Assembly: GCA_020849855.1 (NCBI GenBank)
Contig: JADZFO010000051.1
Location: 17,271-81,270 of the forward strand
Origin: a bacterium
GTDB taxonomy: Bacteria > 4484-113 > JAFGCY01
Reading direction: 5' to 3'
DNA: 64,000 nucleotides
Position numbers and translations under genes: made by a program. Within the stretch, counting starts at the first letter, position 1; the number at the start of each line of letters is the position of its first letter. Positions 45,145 through 54,500 of the stretch are shown in pieces. Below the pieces are notes generated by a model. That model was not told the origin of the DNA. It worked only from the letters and a program-made list of their open reading frames with translations, and did not search any database.

Positions 45145-45953
45145 ACAGCAACCGCACACCGCTGCTGGCCGCAAACTGGAAGATGAACCACCACTGGGAG
45201 AACTGCGAGCAGTACTGCGCGGCTCTGCGCGAGAATCTGCCGGAGTACTTCGGCGCCAGCGCGGACAATCCTGCTGTCGTAGCCCCGGGGGTCGAACTGG
45301 CCATCTTTCCACCCCTGCCCTATCTCTCGCTGATCTACCGCCTGCTTGAAGACAGCACGATCTTCCTGGGCTCACAGGATGTCAGCCGCTATGAAGAAGG
45401 CGCCTTCACCGGCGAAGTCTCGTCGCTGATGCTCTCCGATGTGGGCTGCGACTACTGCCTGCTGGGCCACAGCGAGCGCCGCGACATGCTGGGCGAGACC
45501 GACGCCGACGTCGCGCTGAAGCTGAAGCGCCTGCAGCAGGCCGAGGTGATGCCCGTGATCTGCGTCGGCGAGAGCCGCGCCCAGCGCGAGGCCGGCCGCG
45601 CAGTGGAGCACACCCTGGCCCAGCTCAGCGAGCTGAAGGACGAACTGGGCAGCTTTGACCTGGGCGGCTTTGTCATCGCCTATGAGCCCATCTGGGCAAT
45701 CGGCACGGGCCATAACGCCTCGCCGCAGGATGCACAGGAGATGGCCGCCGCTATCCGTACCTGGCTGCGCGACTCGCTCAATGATGAGCTGGCGGATTCC
45801 ACCCTGCTGCTCTACGGCGGCTCGGTTAGCCCCGATAACATCCGCCCTTATCTGGAATGCCCGGATATCGACGGGGCGCTGATTGGCGGGTCCTCGCTCG
45901 ACGCGGACAAGTATGCCCAGATGGCCAGAATCGCCCTGGAGCTGGCCGGCTGA
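45141..45953 (+). CDS. tpiA: Triosephosphate isomerase
   Basis: 270 residues. Interconverts glyceraldehyde-3-phosphate and dihydroxyacetone phosphate in glycolysis. Catalytic residues are in place: K14 (NWKMN), H110 (GHSERR), E182 (AYEPIWAIGTG), plus the phosphate loops LLYGGSVSPDNI and GALIGGSSL. Slightly longer than the usual ~250 residues because of inserts near the N-terminus. Last gene of the operon; the convergent nuclease gene ends one base away. Confidence 0.97.
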   Translation: MNSNRTPLLAANWKMNHHWENCEQYCAALRENLPEYFGASADNPAVVAPGVELAIFPPLPYLSLIYRLLEDSTIFLGSQDVSRYEEGAFTGEVSSLMLSDVGCDYCLLGHSERRDMLGETDADVALKLKRLQQAEVMPVICVGESRAQREAGRAVEHTLAQLSELKDELGSFDLGGFVIAYEPIWAIGTGHNASPQDAQEMAAAIRTWLRDSLNDELADSTLLLYGGSVSPDNIRPYLECPDIDGALIGGSSLDADKYAQMARIALELAG

Positions 45954-45954
45954 G

Positions 45955-46542
45955 TCAGTGCATGACCAGCTGCTCGCCCTGCAGCCGGGCATAGGCCGCG
46001 GCATCCTGCAGACGCGAGTAGTACTTCATCCGGGCATCAGCGTGCTTGAACAGGGGAATGCCGGCGTACTTCACCAGATTCTCGTTGAGCAGCTGCGGCG
46101 CACTGGTACCAGGGATGTCCAGCCAGACCCAGGCCAGCACGCGGCCATGCTTGTCCACTGGGCCACTGGGCTCCGGCTCGATCCTGATGAAACTCGCGGC
46201 CTCAAGCTGGCTGAGGTTATAGCTGCGCTGCGGCGCGCCCTGCGGGCTGTCCATCTCGGCGGCGTTGATCCCCACCAGCCTGATTTCGACCCGCTGGCCG
46301 GTGCTGTCGCGAACATGGAAAGAGTCTCCGTCAACCACATGGTCCAGCGTCGCCGGCCAGCTCCCCTGCAGGTGCCAGTCCTGAGTGGCCGCCGGTGCCT
46401 CGCGTCCCTGTTGTGTTGAAGGCTGGCGCAGGCTGTCCGGTGCAACGCGGGACAGCAGGTACAGGCCCAGCAGCAGCAGCCCGAAGATCAGCAGTCCGCC
46501 ACGACGGCCGGGCCTGGGTCGCAGGCGGAATCTCCGCTTCAC
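45955..46542 (-). CDS. Membrane-anchored thermonuclease-like (SNase) protein
   Basis: 195 residues. Basic N-terminus, one transmembrane helix (about 14-32), then an SNase/OB-fold domain facing the periplasm. VVDGDSFHV matches the first Ca/Asp motif, IRLVGINAAEMDS the second and DKHGRVLAWV the third. Compared with staphylococcal nuclease, the two catalytic arginines and Glu43 are kept but Asp40 is Asn. Calcium binding may be weaker. The start overlaps the ABC ATPase stop by 4 nt, so the two are co-translated. Confidence 0.85.
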   Translation of the reverse strand: MKRRFRLRPRPGRRGGLLIFGLLLLGLYLLSRVAPDSLRQPSTQQGREAPAATQDWHLQGSWPATLDHVVDGDSFHVRDSTGQRVEIRLVGINAAEMDSPQGAPQRSYNLSQLEAASFIRIEPEPSGPVDKHGRVLAWVWLDIPGTSAPQLLNENLVKYAGIPLFKHADARMKYYSRLQDAAAYARLQGEQLVMH

Positions 46543-47633
46543 CGCTGCTCACCAGCAACTGCTGCGGCCGATGAAGCAGGCCTGCTATCTGCTGCCGCCC
46601 CGGGGAACCAGCATGACGCCTGGCCCGCAGCGCTGGCCTGCATGGCGGGATAACTGCTGCGGCAGACATCAGCGGCGCGCGGGCAGCGCGGGGCAAAGCG
46701 GCAGCCCGGGGGGAACTGCCCCGGCCGCGGCGGGCTGCCGGGAATGCTGTACAGGCGCTCATGGCCGGCTCTGCTGCGCAGCTGCTGACGGCCGGGCAGG
46801 CTGGCCAGCAGGCCCTGGCTGTAGGGGTGCTGCGGGTCACGCAGGAAAGCCTCGGTGGGCGCGCTCTCCACTATGCGCCCCGCGTACATAACCAGTACAC
46901 GGCTGCAGAGCTGGGCCACGACGCCCAGATCGTGTGTGATGAACAGCACGGCCAGCTGACGCTCCTGCTGCAGCCTGCGCAGGGTGGCCAGTACCTGGGC
47001 CTGGATCGTCACGTCCAGCGCGGTGGTGGGCTCGTCGCAGATCAGCAGCTCCGGTTCACCGGCCAGGGCAATGGCCAGTAGGGCGCGCTGGCGCAGTCCG
47101 CCGCTGAGCTGGTGCGGATACTGCTGCGCCCGCATTTCAGGCTGCGGCATACCAACCATGTCCAGCAGCTCGATGATGCGCTGCTTCAGCGAGGCGCCGC
47201 GCAGGCCCGCTCGCTGGCCGGTATCGGTCAGCTGCGGCCGGCGCAGTACTTCAGCAATCTGGTAGTCAAGACGCAGCAGCGGGTTAAGACAGGACAGCGG
47301 ATCCTGGAAGACCATGCCCACACTGCGGCCACGGTACTGCAGCATGCTGCGCTCAGACAAGGCAAGCAGGTCGATGGGTCCAGCGGAGGCAGCCCCGGCT
47401 GGACGCCGGCCATCCCACAGCGCCTGGCCTTCGATGCGCGCCCCGGGCAGGCTGCGAGTCAGTCCCATCAGGGTCATGGAGGTCAGGCTCTTGCCGCAGC
47501 CGCTTTCGCCCACCAGGCCCACGCACTCGCCGCGGGCCATGCTGAAGCTGACGCCGTCCACCGGGGCTGCGCGCACGGAGCCGCCGCCAGGCAGGCTGAG
47601 ACGCAGCTCGCGGACATCCAGCAGGGGCTCCAC
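46539..47633 (-). CDS. ABC transporter ATPase of the oligopeptide/dipeptide (OppD/DppD) type
   Basis: 364 residues from GTG 47633. An upstream reading of 55 residues is excluded because it lacks family resemblance and runs through the divergent gene's promoter. Walker A GLVGESGCGKS, signature LSGGLRQRA, Walker B LLICDEPTTALDV, switch FITHDLGVVAQL, and the C-terminal Cys-rich oligopeptide-type tail (FPPGCRFAPRCPRAADVC) place it in the OppD/DppD group. No permease or binding protein lies next to it; only a nuclease follows. Leaderless-looking start behind TATAAT. Confidence 0.92.
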   Translation of the reverse strand: MEPLLDVRELRLSLPGGGSVRAAPVDGVSFSMARGECVGLVGESGCGKSLTSMTLMGLTRSLPGARIEGQALWDGRRPAGAASAGPIDLLALSERSMLQYRGRSVGMVFQDPLSCLNPLLRLDYQIAEVLRRPQLTDTGQRAGLRGASLKQRIIELLDMVGMPQPEMRAQQYPHQLSGGLRQRALLAIALAGEPELLICDEPTTALDVTIQAQVLATLRRLQQERQLAVLFITHDLGVVAQLCSRVLVMYAGRIVESAPTEAFLRDPQHPYSQGLLASLPGRQQLRSRAGHERLYSIPGSPPRPGQFPPGCRFAPRCPRAADVCRSSYPAMQASAAGQASCWFPGAAADSRPASSAAAVAGEQR

Positions 47634-47639
47634 GCGCCG

Positions 47640-47645
47640 ATTATA
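47640..47645 (-). promoter_or_regulatory. Consensus -10 (TATAAT) for the ABC ATPase, leaderless
   Basis: On the minus strand TATAAT is followed by CGGCGC and the GTG start. It faces the plus-strand TATAAT at 47658 with only 12 bp between the two elements. Confidence 0.5.
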
Positions 47646-47657
47646 GGCCGGGCGGCT

Positions 47658-47663
47658 TATAAT
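47658..47663 (+). promoter_or_regulatory. Consensus -10 (TATAAT) for the 785-residue membrane protein, leaderless
   Basis: TATAAT, 7 nt (CGGGATT), GTG. The -35 region would fall on the start codon region of the divergent ABC gene, so simultaneous occupancy by two polymerases is unlikely. Confidence 0.5.
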
Positions 47664-47670
47664 CGGGATT

Positions 47671-50028
47671 GTGACTGCTGCCGGCCAGTTGCGTACCTGT
47701 CGCCTGATGGCGCTGTGTGCGCTGTGCCTGCTGCTGCTCTGCCATGCTGCGGCCGCCCAGCAGCCTGCGCCTGAGGATGAGCTTGTCAGCGGCGGCATTG
47801 TCTTTAAGGTCCATGCCGGCTATGGCAATACGGACTACAGCTTCGCCCTGCCGGTGCCCAACGGCGCCCTGGCCCGCCAGGGTGCCAGCAATACCGGCCT
47901 GGCCTGGCAACTGGCCTATAACCAGTCGGTGCTTCCAGTGCAGGTTTATATCTACCACCGCTTTCCCAGTGCATTCAAAGGCCGGGTGGAAGTTGAGTGC
48001 CGCAACAGCGTCTCGCTGGCTGAAGCCGGCGGCAACCCAGTCCTGACCATCAGCCGTGACCTGCTGGTACCGCCCGGTGTTGAGCAGCAGATCATCCTGC
48101 TGCCGCGGGTGGTGCCGCCGGTCTCGCCCGGATCGCCAGTCTGGCTCACCGTACGGCTATATCAGGGCGATAACGAGAAGCCGGTCAGCGTCGAGCGCAC
48201 CTATGCCTACCAGCTCGCCCCGGACTTCCTGTATTCACTGCACCTGGATGCGCCGGACGAGATCGTTGCCGACGACATCAACCCGGGCAATGAACGCGGC
48301 CTCGCCCTGCGGGTCGGCATCCCGAACTATGGCATGCAGGACGTCAGCGCCCAGCTGCTGAGCATGCGCCACTTCAGCCTGCCGGCGCCCCATGCCCAGA
48401 TCACCGGTGCGCCTCTGGCTGCCCGCGACTTCGCCTTTGTCATCGCGGACTTAAGCCAGGTGCTGCTCTGGAGCGCAGAAGAACAGGCCGGGCTGGAAAG
48501 CTACCTGACCAGCGGCGGGCACCTGCTGCTTTACAACACCGGCACACAGAGCAGCTGGCGCGGCCGGCCCCTGTCCCGGCCCGGCGCCGCGGGCCGCGGA
48601 ATCCTGCTGCCGGTGCAGGGCGGCTTCGACGCTGCCCGTGAAGCCCTGCGGCGCTGGCTCAGCGGCGAGCTGGAGGAGTTCGTCCTGCTGGCCGGCGGCA
48701 GCGTGGGCGGCTTTGCCTTCAACGAACTGGACCTGCCCAGTGACCAGCGCCTCAGTGGCCAGCTTAACCTGGCCAGCCTGCTGGGTTTGTACCGGCCGCG
48801 CCGCTTCCAGCCGCCAATGGTGGACAACCCGGCCCAGGCCTACTCCCAGCCTGGCTGGCCGCCCTATGAAGCGGGCTACCTCAACCCGGTGTATGTCTAC
48901 CGGGAGAGCTGCCGCTGCGCGGCCCGCGAACCATGGGACTTTCCGCAGTACAGCCGGCCCAATTCGCGCTACCTGGCCAACTCCTACTTCAACTTCGTGG
49001 TGCAGAATGCCGAGGACGGCCTGCGCAGTTCTCCGCCGCCGCCCCTGAGCCAGCTGGCCCGGATGCAGCGGCGAATCCCCTGGCCCCTGGCTCTCGGCGG
49101 CCTGCCGCTTGTACTGCTGGCCGCCTTCAGCCTGCCGCTGAGACAGCGGGCTCTGCGCAGCGCTCTTGTAGTACTGCTGCTTTTGTCCCTTGGCGCCTGT
49201 GTCTGGCTGTGGCTGCAGCAGCGGCCGCAGCCCGCTCTGGCTGTCCGCCTTGACCTGCTGGACATCGACCGCGGCAGCAGCGGAGCAGTGCGGCGCAGCC
49301 TGTATGCCAGCAGCCGCAGCGGCCAGGCGGATGAGCAGATCGCCCTCCCCCCGGATGCCCTGCTGCGGCGGCTGGCCCAGAGCCCGGCAGGCAACCTGCG
49401 CTGGAATACCAGCCGCCCTGAAGGCTGGCGTGAGGCGCAGTCGGATCTGCAGGTATCCGGCGGCGGCGAGTATCTGGCCTGCTCTTACGAAGTACACGAG
49501 CCGGCCTCTGAACTGGCCGGGGCGATCAAAGTGCAGAGCACACGCAGCGGCGAGCTGCTGCGCCTGGCGCTGGACACCAGCGCCATCGACAGCGCCGCCG
49601 GCTGCTTCCTGCAGACGCCGCTGGGCTGGCAGCTTGTGCCGGCCGGCGTGCAGGACTTCAAGGTCGAGCTGCGTCTGCCGCGCCTTGACCCCTGGCCCGG
49701 TCCGCAGCGCCTGCGCCAGTGGCAGCAGCTCTGGCGCAGCCGCAGTTCAGGCTGGGCCCGCCAGCTTGAGATGAACAGCATCGGCGAGCAGAGCCGCATC
49801 ATGCTGGCCCTGCAGGGCAAGCTGGCCGGAGGCGACGAAGAGCTGAAGCGCCTGGCCTGGCTGGGCGTGGTAGCCCAGCCCCTCAGCGGGCTGGCGGCAG
49901 CGGAGCTGGCCTCCGGCAGCGGCCAGGGCCTGCTCTGGGTGGCCCTGCCTGAGAAGACCAGCCCGGCGGACCCCGAGCGCCAGCTCTCCTTCATCCGCTA
50001 CAGCTTCAACCTGGAGCCGGGCCTGTGA
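47671..50028 (+). CDS. Large exported membrane protein of unknown function (partner of next gene)
   Basis: 785 residues. Signal peptide (about 1-33), a long periplasmic beta-rich region, a Rossmann/glutamine-amidotransferase-like stretch (FAFVIADLSQVLLWSAEEQ...TSGGHLLLYNTG), two closely spaced transmembrane helices (about 470-520), and a C-terminal soluble part. Similar layouts occur in membrane proteins linked to ABC-2 or surface-assembly systems, but I recognise no family. GTG start; the stop overlaps the GTG of the next gene. Confidence 0.75.
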   Translation: MTAAGQLRTCRLMALCALCLLLLCHAAAAQQPAPEDELVSGGIVFKVHAGYGNTDYSFALPVPNGALARQGASNTGLAWQLAYNQSVLPVQVYIYHRFPSAFKGRVEVECRNSVSLAEAGGNPVLTISRDLLVPPGVEQQIILLPRVVPPVSPGSPVWLTVRLYQGDNEKPVSVERTYAYQLAPDFLYSLHLDAPDEIVADDINPGNERGLALRVGIPNYGMQDVSAQLLSMRHFSLPAPHAQITGAPLAARDFAFVIADLSQVLLWSAEEQAGLESYLTSGGHLLLYNTGTQSSWRGRPLSRPGAAGRGILLPVQGGFDAAREALRRWLSGELEEFVLLAGGSVGGFAFNELDLPSDQRLSGQLNLASLLGLYRPRRFQPPMVDNPAQAYSQPGWPPYEAGYLNPVYVYRESCRCAAREPWDFPQYSRPNSRYLANSYFNFVVQNAEDGLRSSPPPPLSQLARMQRRIPWPLALGGLPLVLLAAFSLPLRQRALRSALVVLLLLSLGACVWLWLQQRPQPALAVRLDLLDIDRGSSGAVRRSLYASSRSGQADEQIALPPDALLRRLAQSPAGNLRWNTSRPEGWREAQSDLQVSGGGEYLACSYEVHEPASELAGAIKVQSTRSGELLRLALDTSAIDSAAGCFLQTPLGWQLVPAGVQDFKVELRLPRLDPWPGPQRLRQWQQLWRSRSSGWARQLEMNSIGEQSRIMLALQGKLAGGDEELKRLAWLGVVAQPLSGLAAAELASGSGQGLLWVALPEKTSPADPERQLSFIRYSFNLEPGL

Positions 50029-51533
50029 GGCCTCAGCCCCAGCAGTCGCGTGAGGTGGACGCGCTGGCCGATGGCATGCTTGCCGGCCCGGCGCGGCACT
50101 GGTGGCTGCGGCCGCTGCACATGCCGCTGCTGCAGATCTGGCTGGCCCTGGCTGCCTACTGGCTGCTGCGCGGTGCACTGGCCCGCGCCAACGCCCTCAG
50201 CGAAGGGTTGCCCGAGCTGCTCAACGAGGCCGGGCTGAGCCTCTGGATCGCCGGCGCCCTGCTGGCCCCAGCCTTCGAAGAAGTACTGCGGCGGAGCCGT
50301 CAGAACCAGGGCGCAGGGGGCGCTGGCGGGCTTTCCGGCAACCTGCTGAACATCAGCACGGCCTGGCCCTGGCTTGCCGCGGCCGCACCGGTTCTGGCAC
50401 TGGCCTGCCTGGGCGCATTCCTGCCCTACCTGCCAGGCAGCGTGCTGATGCTGGCGGCCACTTCCGACCCGGCTGAATTCAACCTGGTACTGCTGCCGCT
50501 GGCCCTGTGCATCCTGCTCATCGGCGGCTCGCTGGCGCTCATCCTCTCCTGCTCGCTGCACAGCGCCCTGCGGCGCTGGCTGGGGCCGGGCCTCGCCTTC
50601 GGTCCCTGGCTGCTGGCCGCGCTGTGGCTGCACTGGCATGTCCTCAGCGGCCGCGACCTGCTGGAGCGCCAGGCCCGTGGCGACCTGTCCTGGATCGACC
50701 GCGTGCCCCTGAGCCTGGGGCAGCAGTTCATTGAGCTTGTCGGCTCGCTGCGCTCCATCGGCAACAGCCCACCCTACATGAACGAGATCATCGCCTGGGT
50801 CCTGGCCCTGCTGGCCGGCATGCTGCTGCTCTCGGGAGCACTGCTGCTTTTGGCCTCCATCCACCGCCGAGTCAGGCCGCTGCGCTCACGCCTGCTGCCG
50901 GTACTGCTGCTGGCCGGCGCCTTGCCGCCGCTGGCGGCGCTGCTGCCTGAACTGCTGCGCTGGCAGTCCCGCCCGGAGATCGCCGCCCCGGGCGACTGGC
51001 GCTCGCTGGCCCTGATCGGGCTCAATGCCGTCTGGCTGTGTTACTGGCTCAGCCTCTGGCCCCGGGGCTTCGACGCCAAGGCCCAGCCGGCCAATGCGGC
51101 CTGGCTGGGGGTGCTTCTTGTGCTTCCGCTGTGGTGGCTGCTGCTTAGCTGGCCCAGCATCCAGGCCGGCCAGACCATGCAGAGCGAGGTCCTGGCCCAG
51201 GGTCTGTGCTCAGTGCTCCTGCTGGCGCCGGGACTGAGCCTTTGCCTGGCCGCGCAGCGTCTGGGCAGCCGCTGGCCGGCCTGGGCCAGCCATGCTGTGC
51301 TGCTGGCTGCGCTGGCACTGCTGCTGCTACCGCTGGACGGCGCCGAGCGCAGCTACCCGCAGCTGCTGCTGGAGACCCTGCCCGGCGCCCTGCTGCAGCC
51401 TGAGGCTCGGCCCCAGGCCCTGCTGATCCTCGGCCTGCTGGCCCTGATCCACATGCTGCTGCAGCTGCTGGTGCTGCGGCCCCGGATGCAGCGCCGCGAA
51501 AGGCCGCTGCGGCCCGCCAGCCCCGCGGCCTAG
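50025..51533 (+). CDS. Polytopic membrane protein of unknown function
   Basis: 502 residues, very Leu/Ala-rich, with about ten to twelve hydrophobic segments and short loops. Contains the amphipathic loop ERQARGDLSWIDRVPLSL. It could be an ABC-2-type permease or another transporter; no signature motif is visible. Overlaps the preceding gene by 4 nt (GTGA), so the two proteins are probably made in equal amounts and act together. Its TAG stop shares bases (CTAG) with the stop of the convergent RND gene. Confidence 0.72.
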   Translation: MRPQPQQSREVDALADGMLAGPARHWWLRPLHMPLLQIWLALAAYWLLRGALARANALSEGLPELLNEAGLSLWIAGALLAPAFEEVLRRSRQNQGAGGAGGLSGNLLNISTAWPWLAAAAPVLALACLGAFLPYLPGSVLMLAATSDPAEFNLVLLPLALCILLIGGSLALILSCSLHSALRRWLGPGLAFGPWLLAALWLHWHVLSGRDLLERQARGDLSWIDRVPLSLGQQFIELVGSLRSIGNSPPYMNEIIAWVLALLAGMLLLSGALLLLASIHRRVRPLRSRLLPVLLLAGALPPLAALLPELLRWQSRPEIAAPGDWRSLALIGLNAVWLCYWLSLWPRGFDAKAQPANAAWLGVLLVLPLWWLLLSWPSIQAGQTMQSEVLAQGLCSVLLLAPGLSLCLAAQRLGSRWPAWASHAVLLAALALLLLPLDGAERSYPQLLLETLPGALLQPEARPQALLILGLLALIHMLLQLLVLRPRMQRRERPLRPASPAA

Positions 51534-54500
51534 TTGGCTGCACCCTCCTGGCGGCTCTTGGCCATGTAGTACATCAGCGGGATCACGATCAGCGAAAGCG
51601 ATGTGGAAGCGACGATGCCAAAGAGCAGCGCCCAGCTTAGACCGCTCCATACCGGGTCCGTCACCACCACCAGCATGCCGGCGATGGCGGCGATGGCGGT
51701 GAGGATGATCGGCCGGGTGCGGATGGCGCCGGCCAGGATCACTGCTTCGCGCAGCGGAACCCCGGCGGCCTGGGCGTCCTTGATGAACTCGATCAGGATG
51801 ATCGAGTTGCGCACAACAATGCCCGCCAGCGCGATCACGCCGATCATGCCCGTGGCGCTGAAGTAGATATCAAAGCCTCCCAGCACGGCAAAGCCGGGCA
51901 GGATGCCAAGCATGGTCAGCGGCACCGCCCCCAGGATCACCATTGGGTCGACAAAGCTGTGGAAGCGGCCCACCAGCAGGAGGTAGATCAGGACAATCGC
52001 GACGCCCATCGCGATACCAAGATCGCGAAAGACCTTCAGCGTCAGGTCCCACTCACCTTCCCACTTGAGCTGGTAGCCCGGGCTGAGCGGGTCCTGCGCC
52101 AGCCGGCCCATCAGCTCGATGACGGCATAGACGCTGGAGCGGCGGCCCATTTCGCCGTAGACATAGCTGATCGCCTGCAGGTCCTTGTGGTAGATCGGCC
52201 GCTGGGCCTCCCCCTCTACCCTGCGTGTGAGGGCAGAGAGCGGCACCGGCCCGGCCGGGCTGGGCAGCACCACGTTATCCAGGTCGCTGGCCTGGCTGCG
52301 GTAGGCCGGCGGGAAGCGCAGCACCACCGGGGTCTGCACCCGCTCGGCGGGGTCATGCAGTACGGTCATGCGGTAGCCCGCCAGCGCGGCATACAGCGAC
52401 ATCGAGACATCCCGCACACTCAGCCCGGCCCGCTGCGCCCGTTCGCGGTCAACTTCTATCTGCAACTGGCGCGCCACGGTGCTGACTGAGTCGTCAATGT
52501 CCACTACCTCGGCTGTCTCTGCAAACATGCCGCGCACCCGGGCCACGGCATCGCGCTGCTGCTGGCCATAGGGGCCGTAGATCTCCGCCACCAGGGTGGC
52601 GCGCACCGGCGGACCGGGCGGGTCCTCAACCAGCTTGACGATGGCGCGGTACTTTTGCGCCAGCTCGGCAAGCCGCGGCCGCAGGCGCAGCACGATCTCC
52701 TCGCTGGAGATGCTGCGCTCCTCCTTGGCCGTCAGGTTCACACGGATATCGGCCTGCGCCGGGTCATTGCGGAATGCTGTGCCGCGAAGCAGGCCGTTGA
52801 AGTCCACCACCGAGCCAGTACCCACGGTTGTGATCAGCGCTTTAAGCTGCGGCAGTTTGAGCAGTTCCGCTTCGATCTCGCTGCTGAGCTGCTCAGTCGC
52901 GTTCAGGCTGCTGCCGGCGGGCATATCCACGGTGACCAGGAAGGTGTTCTTGTTGGCCTTGGGCAGCATGCGGAACTTCACCAGCTGGAAGAGCGGCAGG
53001 GTGAAGGATGCCAGCAGGGCGATGACCAGCACGCTGAACAGCAGGGCGCGGCGGGCCGGGGAGTCCATCAGCGGCTGCAGGGTCCGGCGGTAGAAGCCCA
53101 GCAGGCGCTGGTCAGCGCCATGCTCGGCGGCAAAGTCCGTGCCCGCCCCTTCAGCATGCCCGTCCTTCTGCGTCGCGTCACTGTGGACACGCAGCCAGCG
53201 CAGGGCCAGGTATGGTGTGACCTTGAAGGCGACCAGCAGACTGACGATCATGGCCACCGGGACGTTGAATGGAATCGGTCCCATGTATGGCCCCATCATG
53301 CCAGTGACAAAGGCCATTGGAATCATGGAGACGATCACGGTCAGGGTGGCATAGATGGTGGGACTGGAAATCTCGTTGACCGCCATGATGCAGGTCCGGG
53401 CAATGCCCTCGCCGGGCGGCCGGCTTTTCAGGCGCCGGTGGATGTTTTCCACCACCACGATGGCATCATCCACCAGCAGGCCAAGACTGAGAATCAGGGC
53501 AAAGAGGGTGATGCGGTTAATCGTCTGCCCGGCCAGCAGGCCCACGCCCAGCGTGACCAGCAGAGTCAGCGGGATTGCCAGGGCGACCACCGCGGCATCG
53601 CGCCAGCCAAGGGCCACCACCAGCAGGCCGAGCACGATGACAATGGCCCATGTCAGGTGTGTCACCAGTTCGTTGACTGCGTGGTTCGCGCCCTCGCCAT
53701 CATCGCGGGTCACCAGCCAGGCCGTGTCCTGCGGCAAAAGCTGTGGTGCCAGCTGCTCCATCTTGCTGATCAGCGCCTCGCTGATCTTCACCGCATTGGT
53801 GCCCTGCTGCTTTGAGATGGCCAGGGTAACGGCGTTGAAGCTGCGACCCGCCAGGCCGCTGTCTTCCGGCAGGGCTGAACCGCCGCCCTTGTCATGCGCG
53901 CTGTGACCCATGCCCGGACCGAAGCTGATGCGGCTTACATTGGAGCGTTCCGCCGGGCCGTCGCTGACCCTGGCCAGGTCACGCAGATAGACGGGCTGGC
54001 CTCCGGGGCCTGCCGGGCTGGGACGGGTGGACAGCACGACGCTGCCCACATCCTCGGCGTTGCGCAGGAACTGGCCCGAGCGGATCAGGATGCGCTCGCT
54101 GCCGTGCTCGAGCCTGTCTGAGGGCAGGCGCATGTTGGCGCCTTCCAGCGCCTGGGCTATCACCTGCGGGTCAATCGCATAGGCCGCGGCCTTCACCGGG
54201 TCCAGCTCGACTGTGATCTGGCGCGTCTCGCCGCCTACGATGACCGATGCGCTGGTGCCAGGCACCTCGCGCAGGCCGGCCACCAGTTCCTCTGCCGCGC
54301 TGCGCAGCTCAAAGCTGGAGCGCTGTGCACTGTAAAGCGTGATCGCCAGGATCGGCACTTCGTTGATGTCCACCGGTTTGATCAGCGGCTGCTGCACACC
54401 GGATGGCAGGGCGTCCAGGTTGGAGTAGACCTGGTTGTAGACCTTGAAAACGCTCTCTTCCTGTTTCTGGCCCACCAGGAACTGTGCCGTTACCACGGCG

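Noticed and set aside
47634-47798. 55-residue N-terminal extension of the OppD-type ATPase
   Set aside because: Runs through the divergent promoter and the start of the opposite gene, and lacks family similarity; GTG 47633 begins exactly at the ABC domain.
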